From assembly GCA_030151145.1 (NCBI GenBank), contig JASLEL010000112.1, forward strand, positions 1 to 6,974: a DNA stretch of 6,974 nucleotides, read 5' to 3'. A model generated the notes under the pieces. That model was not told the DNA's origin and made no database searches. It saw only the letters and a list, made by a program, of their open reading frames with translations. The stretch comes from Aquirhabdus sp. Its GTDB lineage: Bacteria > Pseudomonadota > Gammaproteobacteria > Pseudomonadales > Moraxellaceae. Position 1 is the stretch's first letter; each line of letters begins with the position of its first letter. This document shows positions 1 through 4,824 of this stretch, in pieces. A program made the translations under genes and the position numbers.

Positions 1-142
1 ACGCCCACCGACATGGCGCGCGTGGTCGAGACGGCCAAGGCTCCGCCTCATTCAGCGCATCACAGCTCTCGATAGCCTGTACCTGCGCGATCAGGGATTG
101 ATAGTAGGCCGTATTGATCAGACCGGAGCCTTGTGGATTCAT
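1..142 (-). CDS. Unrecognised tail-region protein, N-terminal part only
   Basis: An ATG at 142 lies 8 nt after the spike stop codon, with a weak purine-rich stretch (GAGAG, overlapping that stop) before it. The product begins MNPQGSGLINTAYYQSL and continues IAQVQAIESCDALNEAE to about residue 34. It then turns into a W/R/P-rich stretch (EPWPSRPRAPCRW) that looks unlike phage protein. Reading -1 from about position 46 gives ALAVSTTRAMSVG instead, which looks more natural, so the last 47 bases may contain a frameshift or a junction to other DNA. I cannot name a family. Its position directly after a Gp138-type spike and the YYxSLIAQVxAIESC start suggest a small tail or baseplate accessory protein. 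The frame is open to the window edge, so the length is unknown. Confidence 0.5.
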   Translation of the reverse strand, partial: MNPQGSGLINTAYYQSLIAQVQAIESCDALNEAEPWPSRPRAPCRWA

Positions 143-150
143 GGGAACTC

Positions 151-747
151 TCAGGAAATATTGATGATGATGCCGTCTTTGACCGTGATGATCTGACCCG
201 ATGCCGCCGTGAACGTCCCTGTCGCACCGTTGCTCACGGTGAGGTTATGCGTCACGCTGACCAGTGGCGCAGCGTGGGTGATTTGACTGTCATTGACCAG
301 CATATACGTCGTCGGCACTTGACTGATGACCGTACCGAGATAAATCGCATCGCTCATATCATGCTTGCGCGCCGATCCTGGACCTGCAGCTTGAGCCGCG
401 ACCTTCACCCGCGAGATATCCCGATCGCAGAACACCGCGACCCCGATATCGCCGACTTTAGGGTCCAAGATCACCGCATTACCACCGCCCTGCAGGCGCA
501 GATAAGGCACGTTATAGATCGTGCCATGCGGCGTGGTATTGCCCTCGGCATCCATCTGGCTGACCAAAGGCTGGATCGACACCGTGCCGACTTTCGATAC
601 ACCACCGTCATTGCTCACACTGAGTACTTTGACCGGCTGTGCCGTGCGCACCCGCGTCAGCATGGCGCTGATCAGGTACTGCATGCGGCTGGCATCCGAG
701 ACATCGGAGATGGGCGTCTGATTGGTGAGATTTTGCTGATTCAGCAT
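151..747 (-). CDS. Baseplate central spike, Gp138-like membrane-puncturing protein
   Basis: This gene probably encodes the trimeric spike at the tip of the tail tube, which pierces the outer membrane when the sheath contracts. Residues about 33-110 look like the Gp138 N-terminal OB-fold domain (Pfam Gp138_N): a TRVRTAQPVKVLSV entry strand, GTVSIQPLV, then the VPYLRLQGG, GDIGVAVFCDRDIS core. The C-terminal part (about 162-198) is short, rich in T, S, V and G and ends DGIIINIS, as expected for a small beta-stranded tip. I chose ATG 747 (198 aa), preceded by AGGTG at about 8 nt and lying 17 nt after the hub stop. An in-frame ATG at 816 would add 23 residues but would overlap the hub gene by 52 nt. 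The neighbouring hub, plug and tape measure genes support a baseplate role. No lysozyme domain is fused to it; that activity is in the tape measure. Confidence 0.8.
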   Translation of the reverse strand: MLNQQNLTNQTPISDVSDASRMQYLISAMLTRVRTAQPVKVLSVSNDGGVSKVGTVSIQPLVSQMDAEGNTTPHGTIYNVPYLRLQGGGNAVILDPKVGDIGVAVFCDRDISRVKVAAQAAGPGSARKHDMSDAIYLGTVISQVPTTYMLVNDSQITHAAPLVSVTHNLTVSNGATGTFTAASGQIITVKDGIIINIS

Positions 748-764
748 CTGTAGCACCTGTAGTG

Positions 765-1625
765 TTAGTTCGCCGTCAAAAGCGGAAATGCCGAGGTCTG
801 TACCGTGGTGAACCACGCGCCATCAGGCGTATAGGTCGAGAGCTCATGGCGCACGGTACTGACGGTAAAGTGACCACTCGCAATCGTGAGCTGGCTCGTC
901 AGCTGGATCTGGCGACCGACGATGAGGATGGGGTTGAACTCGCATTTGATGTTCAGACCGCTATCACTAAAGCTCGGATAGCCGACCATGCCGCGATCTG
1001 GTCCGATCTCGACCACCGTGCCATCATCGACGCCGGTACTCGCCCAGATCGTGACTTGGTTATTGGCGATGGTGTAGGGAATGGCGGCTGCGGCAGCCAG
1101 CTGCTTGATCTGCTCGATCACCGAGCCATGCAGGTATTGATCATGCAGCTGGACCTGCACGCTGTTTTTGATATTGTCAAAGCCATAGCCGATACGTGTC
1201 GCCAGATTCTGCATACGCGCAGCGACATCCATCCCGCCCGGTACGGACGACGGCGTCGCATCGATGCCTTTACTGCTCACGATAAAGCTATTGCTGGCCT
1301 TGATCACAAGGCTGGCTTCCGGCGCTTCAAAGCAGGGATAGGCGCGCGTGATAGGACCACTAAAGAGCAGCACCAGTCGCTCACCGGCATTGCCCGCATA
1401 GAGCTCGATCTCGGTGCCACTACTCTGGCCCTTCTTGGTGCCAAAATAGGTAAAGGCCATCATCTCTTTGAGAGACATGCCGTAAATCTTCAGATTAAGC
1501 GCCGCAGCACCCATGCCTTTGGGATAAAAGACATGAGCCTCGCAGCGATAGCCTTGCAGGCTGATGTTCTCCGAGCCGTCGGTTTTCTTTATGGTCAGGT
1601 TGATCTGACGTTCTTTAAAGCTCAT
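765..1625 (-). CDS. Baseplate hub protein
   Basis: This 286-aa protein is probably the trimeric hub that joins the end of the tail tube to the spike (gp27/gpD-like role). The start reads MSFKERQINLTIKKTDG. The N-terminal half is beta-rich with an LQGYRCEAHVFYPKG, AALNLKIYGMSLKEM pattern common in minimal-myovirus hubs. The middle (about 130-185) reads GGMDVAARMQNLATRIGYGF, then VIEQIKQLAAAAAIPYTI, like the domain in hub proteins that processes to a two-part fold. The C-terminus GHFTVSTVRHELSTYTPDGAWFT resembles hub ends where histidine and tyrosine/tryptophan-rich strands meet the spike. ATG 1625 is preceded by TAAGGA at about 6 nt. The assignment rests on pattern and on gene order (plug before, spike after), not on a search. 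It lies 2.2 kb from the plug gene because of the cargo block, and a hairpin resembling a terminator sits 18-42 nt upstream of its start. Confidence 0.75.
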   Translation of the reverse strand: MSFKERQINLTIKKTDGSENISLQGYRCEAHVFYPKGMGAAALNLKIYGMSLKEMMAFTYFGTKKGQSSGTEIELYAGNAGERLVLLFSGPITRAYPCFEAPEASLVIKASNSFIVSSKGIDATPSSVPGGMDVAARMQNLATRIGYGFDNIKNSVQVQLHDQYLHGSVIEQIKQLAAAAAIPYTIANNQVTIWASTGVDDGTVVEIGPDRGMVGYPSFSDSGLNIKCEFNPILIVGRQIQLTSQLTIASGHFTVSTVRHELSTYTPDGAWFTTVQTSAFPLLTAN

Positions 1626-1643
1626 GGGAAATCCTTAGGCATG

Positions 1644-1674
1644 AAAAAACCCTCGCACGATAGGGTTTGTTTTT
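1644..1674. terminator. Putative bidirectional intrinsic terminator at the cargo/hub boundary
   Basis: AAACCCT (1647-1653) and AGGGTTT (1662-1668) form a 7-bp stem with an 8-nt loop. On the plus strand GTTTTT follows (1669-1674). On the minus strand three more T's extend the T run (complement of 1646-1644). Either direction therefore has stem plus U-tract, though the stem has only three G-C pairs. Read leftward it would stand between the plug and hub genes of the late operon. Read rightward it would stop transcripts entering the cargo block. The right arm and T run also form the start of the repeated cargo leader, so it may instead be part of a promoter region. Confidence 0.45.
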
Positions 1675-1729
1675 AAAGAAAATTTCTGGCAATCTCACTC
1701 GACTCACACCAATCCAGCAGGGATCCGTC
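1662..1729 (+). repeat. Cargo leader, copy A (most diverged)
   Basis: This is the first of three related leaders on the plus strand. It shares the GGTTTGTTTTT-AA core (from 1664), a TCTGGCAATCT block comparable to TGTGGCAAGCT in the other copies, and the exact 12-mer ATCCAGCAGGGA (1712-1723) with copy C, which holds the Shine-Dalgarno AGGGA. An ATG at 1730 lies 66 nt after the core, matching 67 and 65 nt in copies B and C. The TTTAAA in the core is a weak -10-like match, and I see no good -35. Confidence 0.55.
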
Positions 1730-1801
1730 ATGGCTGACAGCGCGTACGATGAGTGCGTCAGACTAAAGACACTGCAACCCAGTCATATGAGCACATCATG
1801 A
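1730..1801 (+). CDS. 23-codon mini-ORF coupled to the LprI-like gene (leader peptide or remnant)
   Basis: ATG 1730 has a strong ribosome site (CAGCAGGGA, 6 nt spacing), identical to that of the lipoprotein gene at 2967 and better than the one in front of the LprI-like gene itself. The frame encodes 23 residues beginning MADSAYDECVRLKTLQ and stops at TGA 1799-1801. That stop overlaps the LprI-like start as ATGA (1798-1801), the classic arrangement for translational coupling by re-initiation. Its start sits where the start codon of each other cargo gene sits relative to the leader repeat. I recognise no family. It could be a coupling leader peptide, a remnant of an earlier cargo gene whose leader was kept, or chance. 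No run of one rare amino acid suggests attenuation. Confidence 0.4.
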   Translation: MADSAYDECVRLKTLQPSHMSTS

Positions 1802-2202
1802 AGAAAACATTAATCGCCTTACTACTGCTGCCCAGTATGGCAATGACACAGACTCAAGCAGCGGCCCCCGATGCCGCGTGCTGGACAACCTATAACGCCT
1901 ACGATGCGATTGCTGATTGCCAGAAGGAAGTGCTACAAGACGAGAAAAAAGCCTTGAACACGGTCTACCAGAAAATCGAGAAAGCCTACCCTCTGCCGGA
2001 TCAGGTTCCCTATATCCAGCATTTAGATAACGCTCAAAAAGCATGGCTTGCATACCGTAATCAAGAGTGTGTCGTGCAAGCGGCTCCAGATCCGGATGAT
2101 CAATTTAAGCCAGGCGAAGATCCAGACGCACTCAGCTGTCAGATCAAACTCACCCACCAAAGAACTGAATTTCTGTCGTCCAAATATCTACGCAAGAAAT
2201 AA
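1798..2202 (+). CDS. LprI-family (DUF1311) exported protein, lysozyme-inhibitor-like
   Basis: This is a 134-aa secreted protein. A signal peptide (residues 1-21: lysines 2-3, LIALLLLPSMAM core, TQA cleavage context) precedes a small cysteine-rich domain. C28, C41, C91 and C114 are spaced as in the LprI family (Pfam PF07007, DUF1311): ADC with a following helix, the hallmark L76-Q80-W83-YR87-C91, then C114 with T119, R122 and L126. In Mycobacterium tuberculosis LprI inhibits lysozyme, but for most family members the function is unproven. ATG 1798 is favoured because the signal peptide starts there. A GTG at 1753 would put 15 polar residues before it. The start overlaps the stop of a mini-ORF (ATGA), so it is probably translated by coupling; its own ribosome site is weak (GAG, 6 nt). 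The gene is about 48% GC, lower than the tail genes, which suggests separate acquisition. Confidence 0.85.
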   Translation: MKKTLIALLLLPSMAMTQTQAAAPDAACWTTYNAYDAIADCQKEVLQDEKKALNTVYQKIEKAYPLPDQVPYIQHLDNAQKAWLAYRNQECVVQAAPDPDDQFKPGEDPDALSCQIKLTHQRTEFLSSKYLRKK

Positions 2203-2226
2203 TAGTCGAACCACAATACGATTATT
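2201..2226 (+). other. AT-rich hairpin after the LprI-like gene
   Basis: AATAGTCG (2201-2208) and CGATTATT (2219-2226) form an 8-bp stem (one G-U pair) with a 10-nt loop, starting inside the stop codon of the LprI-like gene. No T run follows, so it is not a canonical terminator. It could protect the 3' end of the message or be chance. Confidence 0.3.
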
Positions 2227-2251
2227 CGAGCAAATATCCTGCAGTATGGGC

Positions 2252-2320
2252 AAGGTTTGTTTTTTAATCTTTGCTGTGGCAAGCTCTGCCACATCGTCCG
2301 CCACCGACCAAGGATGTCTT
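2252..2320 (+). repeat. Cargo leader, copy B
   Basis: The first 18 nt (AAGGTTTGTTTTTTAATC, 2252-2269) are identical to copy C (2900-2917). GCTGTGGCAAGCT (2273-2285) and GTCCGCC (2296-2302) are also shared. The TTTAAT at 2263-2268 matches a -10 box at five of six positions, but the -35 region is poor (TGCAGT at 2240). GTGGCA (2276-2281) pairs with TGCCAC (2287-2292) over a 5-nt loop. The leader ends in AAGGA, 6 nt before ATG 2321, which lies 67 nt after the GGTTTG core. It likely carries the 5' end and ribosome site of the next gene. Confidence 0.6.
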
Positions 2321-2857
2321 ATGAAAAACAGCGCTTTATTGGCTGTACTGCTCTGCCTGTCGAGTCCAGCCTGGGCCGACCAAACCTTAAGCGGGCCATG
2401 GAATCTGCTCCAAAGACCCGTCGTTGCCGGCTGCTCGCTCTACCTCTCTCATTCAGGCTTGCCCAGCGACCTCACCAATCTGGTACTCAACGCCGATGAC
2501 AAAGGCAATATGGCGATCGTCCTCGGTGCCGAACATTTACCCAAACTCAACGTGTCTACCACGCCAGTGGTGTTTGACTTTGGTCATGAACAAAAGACCC
2601 TCAATGCCATCTATGGTGTCGATCACTACCGCTCAGGCGATGCTGGTAGGCTCAAGGTCCGTGGTCACATCGCCGATTTTCCCATCTTGCCCGCGTTGAA
2701 TGATCACAGCACCTTCAGCATCATCGTTCCTGAAGCCGATGGTTTTCAGGTCACGGTCCACACCAGTCAGACACCGGCAGCACTGCTGAAATTCCGCCAA
2801 TGCGCCAGCGCACTACACAACCAAAGCGGGCCGCTGACGGTCACGCCTGCGCGTTAA
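2321..2857 (+). CDS. Secreted protein of unknown function, cargo gene 2
   Basis: This 178-aa protein has a clear signal peptide: MKNS, a hydrophobic ALLAVLLCLSS core, and PAWA before D20, a good signal peptidase I site. The mature part has two cysteines, one near the start (VAGCSLYL) and one near the end (FRQCASAL), which probably form one disulfide in the periplasm. Between them it is mostly beta-like, with VVFDFGHEQKTLNAIYG, RLKVRGHIADFP and STFSIIVPEADGFQVTVHT. I do not recognise a family. ATG 2321 is chosen because the signal peptide starts there and AAGGA (2310-2314) lies 6 nt upstream. The frame stays open upstream to 2048, but that part overlaps the LprI-like gene and is not protein-like. 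Neighbouring exported proteins on the same strand suggest a shared envelope role. Confidence is high that it is a gene and that it is exported, and nil for function. Confidence 0.8.
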   Translation: MKNSALLAVLLCLSSPAWADQTLSGPWNLLQRPVVAGCSLYLSHSGLPSDLTNLVLNADDKGNMAIVLGAEHLPKLNVSTTPVVFDFGHEQKTLNAIYGVDHYRSGDAGRLKVRGHIADFPILPALNDHSTFSIIVPEADGFQVTVHTSQTPAALLKFRQCASALHNQSGPLTVTPAR

Positions 2858-2888
2858 AATAGAACCAAACAGCTGATTTTGTTATGTT

Positions 2889-2927
2889 CCACAGCCTTAA
2901 AGGTTTGTTTTTTAATCAAGGCTGTGG
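2889..2927. promoter_or_regulatory. Perfect 10-bp inverted repeat around the T-rich core of leader C
   Basis: CCACAGCCTT (2889-2898) and AAGGCTGTGG (2918-2927) are exact reverse complements separated by 19 nt that hold the GGTTTGTTTTTTAA core. TTTAAT (2911-2916) is a five-of-six -10 match, and TCCACA (2888-2893), 17 nt upstream, matches TTGACA at four of six. The arms therefore overlap the possible -35 and flank the possible -10, as an operator might. The right arm also overlaps the left arm of the next hairpin (2922-2941), so in RNA the two folds exclude each other. The left arm is absent from copies A and B. Confidence 0.4.
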
Positions 2928-2966
2928 CAAGCTTTGCCCAGTCCGCCATCCAGCAGGGAATGTATC
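2900..2966 (+). repeat. Cargo leader, copy C
   Basis: This is the third copy, nearly identical to copy B over 2900-2917, 2921-2933 and 2941-2947, with a 3-nt gap between blocks. It shares ATCCAGCAGGGA (2948-2959) with copy A. ATG 2967 is 65 nt after the GGTTTG core. A short hairpin is kept in a different form from copy B: CTG (2922-2924) with CAG (2939-2941), a bulged T, and GGCAA (2926-2930) with TTGCC (2934-2938) around a GCT loop. A fold kept despite base changes hints at a functional RNA leader. Confidence 0.6.
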
Positions 2967-3788
2967 ATGCATAAACTTATTCTCGCGACACTTGCCTTGC
3001 TCGCGCCGTTCGCGCTGTCCAGTTGCAGTAATCCCTTTAAGCCCGCCATCGATAGCAACACCTGCTGGTCGGATGGTGCGAAAACAACAGTCGCCTCGCT
3101 CTGGCAAGATCGCCTCAAAGAAGGGATGAAAAATCCCCTGTTTGGCCTCACCAGTGACGATATCAAGATGCTGAACCCGCAGGTATCACTCTCCAATATG
3201 CATGTCGTGACCCTGCCGCCAGACCATCAATCCGTCCAGTGCGGCACCAGCCTGCAAGTGACCCTCTCGACCAGAAACGCACAGCAAAAACTCACCCTAG
3301 ATACGGTTGCCGACTTCTCGGCTTTCCTTTCCAAAGACGGCTTGGTCTACACCATCACCGGTGAAGACGTCGCCAAAGTCCTGCTGCAACTCTCGCAAAA
3401 AGCCTTGAGCGTTAAAGTCGATGACACCCCATCAGACCCACAGCCCCAGCCAGATACCAGCACGACCGCGCAGGACTCGACCGATGCGCAAGGCATACAC
3501 ATCGTCCATAACAGCAACTTTGACAGCAGCGAACCACCGCCCGCCGATGTCGCAGCCCTGATCAGTCGTGAGGAAGTCGTCAATTCACGCTGCCGCGATA
3601 GCGATCCAGACTCCGCCAAGGGCAAAGCCGTCTGTGCGGTACGTGATGTGCTCTCAACGCAGATCGGTGACAAAAACTGGTGCTGGGGCCATCCGACCAA
3701 ACCCGATGCCAGCGAAGCAGAAATGATCTGGGTGCCATGCAATAAGGACAAGACTCGGTCTTATGTGCCGCCTTCAATGGCGTCTTAA
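2967..3788 (+). CDS. Cysteine-rich outer-membrane lipoprotein of unknown function, cargo gene 3
   Basis: This is a 273-aa lipoprotein. Residues 1-20 form a lipoprotein signal (MHKLILATLALLAPFA, lipobox LSSC with C20). The +2 residue is serine, which favours outer-membrane sorting. Residues about 31-150 form an N-terminal domain with C33 and C92, containing an amphipathic SLWQDRLKEGM segment and a VSLSNMHVVTLPPD strand. A P/Q/D/T-rich linker (about 155-172) leads to a C-terminal module with C209, C223, C239 and C258 in a C-x13-C-x2-RD-x11-WCWG-x13-W-x2-C pattern. From memory this resembles small tail modules on exported proteins that also carry LprI-like domains, but I cannot name it. ATG 2967 is chosen for the signal peptide and AGGGA 7 nt upstream; the frame also opens at 2934 without a ribosome site. 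It ends 31 nt from the convergent plug gene. Confidence 0.82.
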   Translation: MHKLILATLALLAPFALSSCSNPFKPAIDSNTCWSDGAKTTVASLWQDRLKEGMKNPLFGLTSDDIKMLNPQVSLSNMHVVTLPPDHQSVQCGTSLQVTLSTRNAQQKLTLDTVADFSAFLSKDGLVYTITGEDVAKVLLQLSQKALSVKVDDTPSDPQPQPDTSTTAQDSTDAQGIHIVHNSNFDSSEPPPADVAALISREEVVNSRCRDSDPDSAKGKAVCAVRDVLSTQIGDKNWCWGHPTKPDASEAEMIWVPCNKDKTRSYVPPSMAS

Positions 3789-3793
3789 GCCCA

Positions 3794-3817
3794 GCCCGCA
3801 GCAGAATATCAGCGGGC
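3794..3817. terminator. GC-rich hairpin between convergent cargo and plug genes
   Basis: GCCCGC (3794-3799) and GCGGGC (3812-3817) form a perfect 6-bp stem with a 12-nt loop, in the 31-nt space between the stops of the lipoprotein gene (plus) and the plug gene (minus). Neither strand shows a T run after it, so intrinsic termination is doubtful. Its place between convergent genes still fits a transcript-end element. Confidence 0.35.
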
Positions 3818-3819
3818 GG

Positions 3820-4104
3820 TCAATCCAGATACATCAGCAGATAGCGCGATCCCAGACCATCATAGGTCGGATCGCTCAAACCCTCTTGATCGACAAACAT
3901 CAGATTGCCCGTCACGCCCATATAGGGATAAAGCAGGCCCACACGGTCGCGACAGATGCGTCCCGTCACGCAGGGATTACCATCTAAAAGCACATCGGTA
4001 TACAGCCCTGAGCTCAGCTGATACAGATTAATCTGGCAGTTTTGCCCATCCAACTGCACCTTGAAGGTCTGATTGGCATCCGGGGATAACGGTATCATTT
4101 GCAT
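3820..4104 (-). CDS. Baseplate plug family protein (Pam3 gp18-like)
   Basis: This is a 94-aa protein with a strong family signature: the N-terminal IPLSPDANQTF (residues 4-14), GNPCVTGRICRDRVGLLYPY (42-61), then GNLMFVDQEGLSDPTYDGLG and SRYLLMYL to the end. These match small phage proteins described as baseplate plugs that seal the tail tube in minimal contractile baseplates. The start ATG 4104 overlaps the Dit stop as TGATG (1 nt), with a strong GGAGGAGG site 6 nt upstream inside the end of the Dit gene, so the two are translationally coupled. In related tail clusters the hub gene follows directly; here the cargo block intervenes. Length is normal for the family. The three cysteines (23, 45, 51) are unremarkable for a cytoplasmically assembled protein. 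Confidence 0.82.
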   Translation of the reverse strand: MQMIPLSPDANQTFKVQLDGQNCQINLYQLSSGLYTDVLLDGNPCVTGRICRDRVGLLYPYMGVTGNLMFVDQEGLSDPTYDGLGSRYLLMYLD

Positions 4105-4772
4105 CAGGTGCCTCCTCCGGCTGGCTGGACTTGTGCTTGCTGGATTTGTGATGGTGTAGCAGCGACCGGATTGGTCTGCCCTTGATTGACCTTCGCCTGC
4201 CCTTGCGGCTTTGCCGTCTTGGTATAGCTGGCGGACGCCGTGATCCGCACCTCTTTAAACGCCGCCTCGACCGTCAGGAGCGAAGCGCCACCGCTTGCGG
4301 TACGCCGGTAATTAAAGTGCGTCATATTCATATTGGGATAGGTTTTATCAACCGTCACCACAGAATACAGCGCCAGCGAGTCGCGCAGCAGCTCCAGCAC
4401 ATCGAGAAAAATCCAGCGATCCATATTCAGCTTGCCACCGCAGGTCATGGTCACGCGGATTTCCATGGGCTTGGCGACCTTGTTATAGCTCGCAAACTGT
4501 CCCTGCTCGACCGGATAGGTGGCGATATCACGATCAGACTGCACTTGGACGGCCACGATCGAATCCGGCACCAGCGCAAACACGCCTTGATCATTGAGAA
4601 TGCCCCACTGCGGCCCAAAGTCCACATTGGGTGCCGACACATCGATCGGCTGATCACTCAAGAGCTGATCGGTGATGTCAGACGCGCTGGTTGCGGCCGC
4701 AGGGCCAGGAGCGCCCGCCAGTGGCGGGACTCCGGGCAGATTGGGGACATTGGGGTACTGGATATCATCCAT
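4104..4772 (-). CDS. Dit-like distal tail / baseplate protein
   Basis: This is a 222-aa protein likely to form the ring that connects the tail tube to the hub. A proline/alanine-rich N-terminus (1-45) leads to PQWGILNDQGVFALVPDSIV, then the hallmark stretch DRDIATYPVEQGQFASYNKV with KPMEIRVTMTC (about 79-111), as in Dit-like phage tail proteins. Residues 115-180 continue the beta-rich core, including FLDVLELLRDSLALYSVVT and FNYRRTASGGASLLTVEAAF. The last 40 residues are Q/P/A-rich and probably flexible. ATG 4772 has AGAGG at about 9 nt and lies 52 nt after the tape measure stop. The stop overlaps the plug start by 1 nt. Gene order supports the call, and a DNA-circularisation-like name sometimes given to such proteins is not favoured. 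Confidence 0.76.
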   Translation of the reverse strand: MDDIQYPNVPNLPGVPPLAGAPGPAAATSASDITDQLLSDQPIDVSAPNVDFGPQWGILNDQGVFALVPDSIVAVQVQSDRDIATYPVEQGQFASYNKVAKPMEIRVTMTCGGKLNMDRWIFLDVLELLRDSLALYSVVTVDKTYPNMNMTHFNYRRTASGGASLLTVEAAFKEVRITASASYTKTAKPQGQAKVNQGQTNPVAATPSQIQQAQVQPAGGGT

Positions 4773-4824
4773 ATCAAATCGCCTCTTTACACATCCCTCT
4801 TAAGGACGCTTTTCGCATCACACA

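Noticed and set aside
748..816. Longer spike start at 816
   Set aside because: It would overlap the hub gene by 52 nt, while ATG 747 has a fair ribosome site 17 nt after the hub stop and begins a normal spike N-terminus.
762..1676. 304-codon plus-strand open frame opposite the hub gene
   Set aside because: It is the antisense shadow of a well-supported hub gene: R/H/D/A-rich, no ribosome site, no family resemblance. The plus-strand frames at 133-753, 4182-4883, 5017-5595 and 6202-6780 are rejected for the same reason.
1667..1695. Sigma-70 promoter from TTGTTT (1667) with CAATCT (1690) as -10
   Set aside because: The -10 matches consensus at only two of six positions, so I did not call it. 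The TTTAAA/TTTAAT core is the better, still weak, candidate.
1753..1797. GTG start extending the LprI-like protein by 15 residues
   Set aside because: The extension is polar and would bury the signal peptide. ATG 1798 begins a normal signal sequence and is coupled to the mini-ORF stop.
2048..2320. Upstream extension of cargo gene 2 to an ATG at 2048
   Set aside because: It overlaps the LprI-like gene, is not protein-like, and places the signal peptide at residue 92. AAGGA before 2321 marks the real start.
1662..2966. CRISPR-like array from the three repeated leaders
   Set aside because: The copies are about 600 nt apart with whole genes between them and differ in sequence. They are gene leaders, not array repeats.
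4773..4824. Small hairpin (GATGC/GCGTC) in the gap between tape measure and Dit genes
   Set aside because: The stem is only 5 bp with a G-U pair and no T run, which is easily chance.
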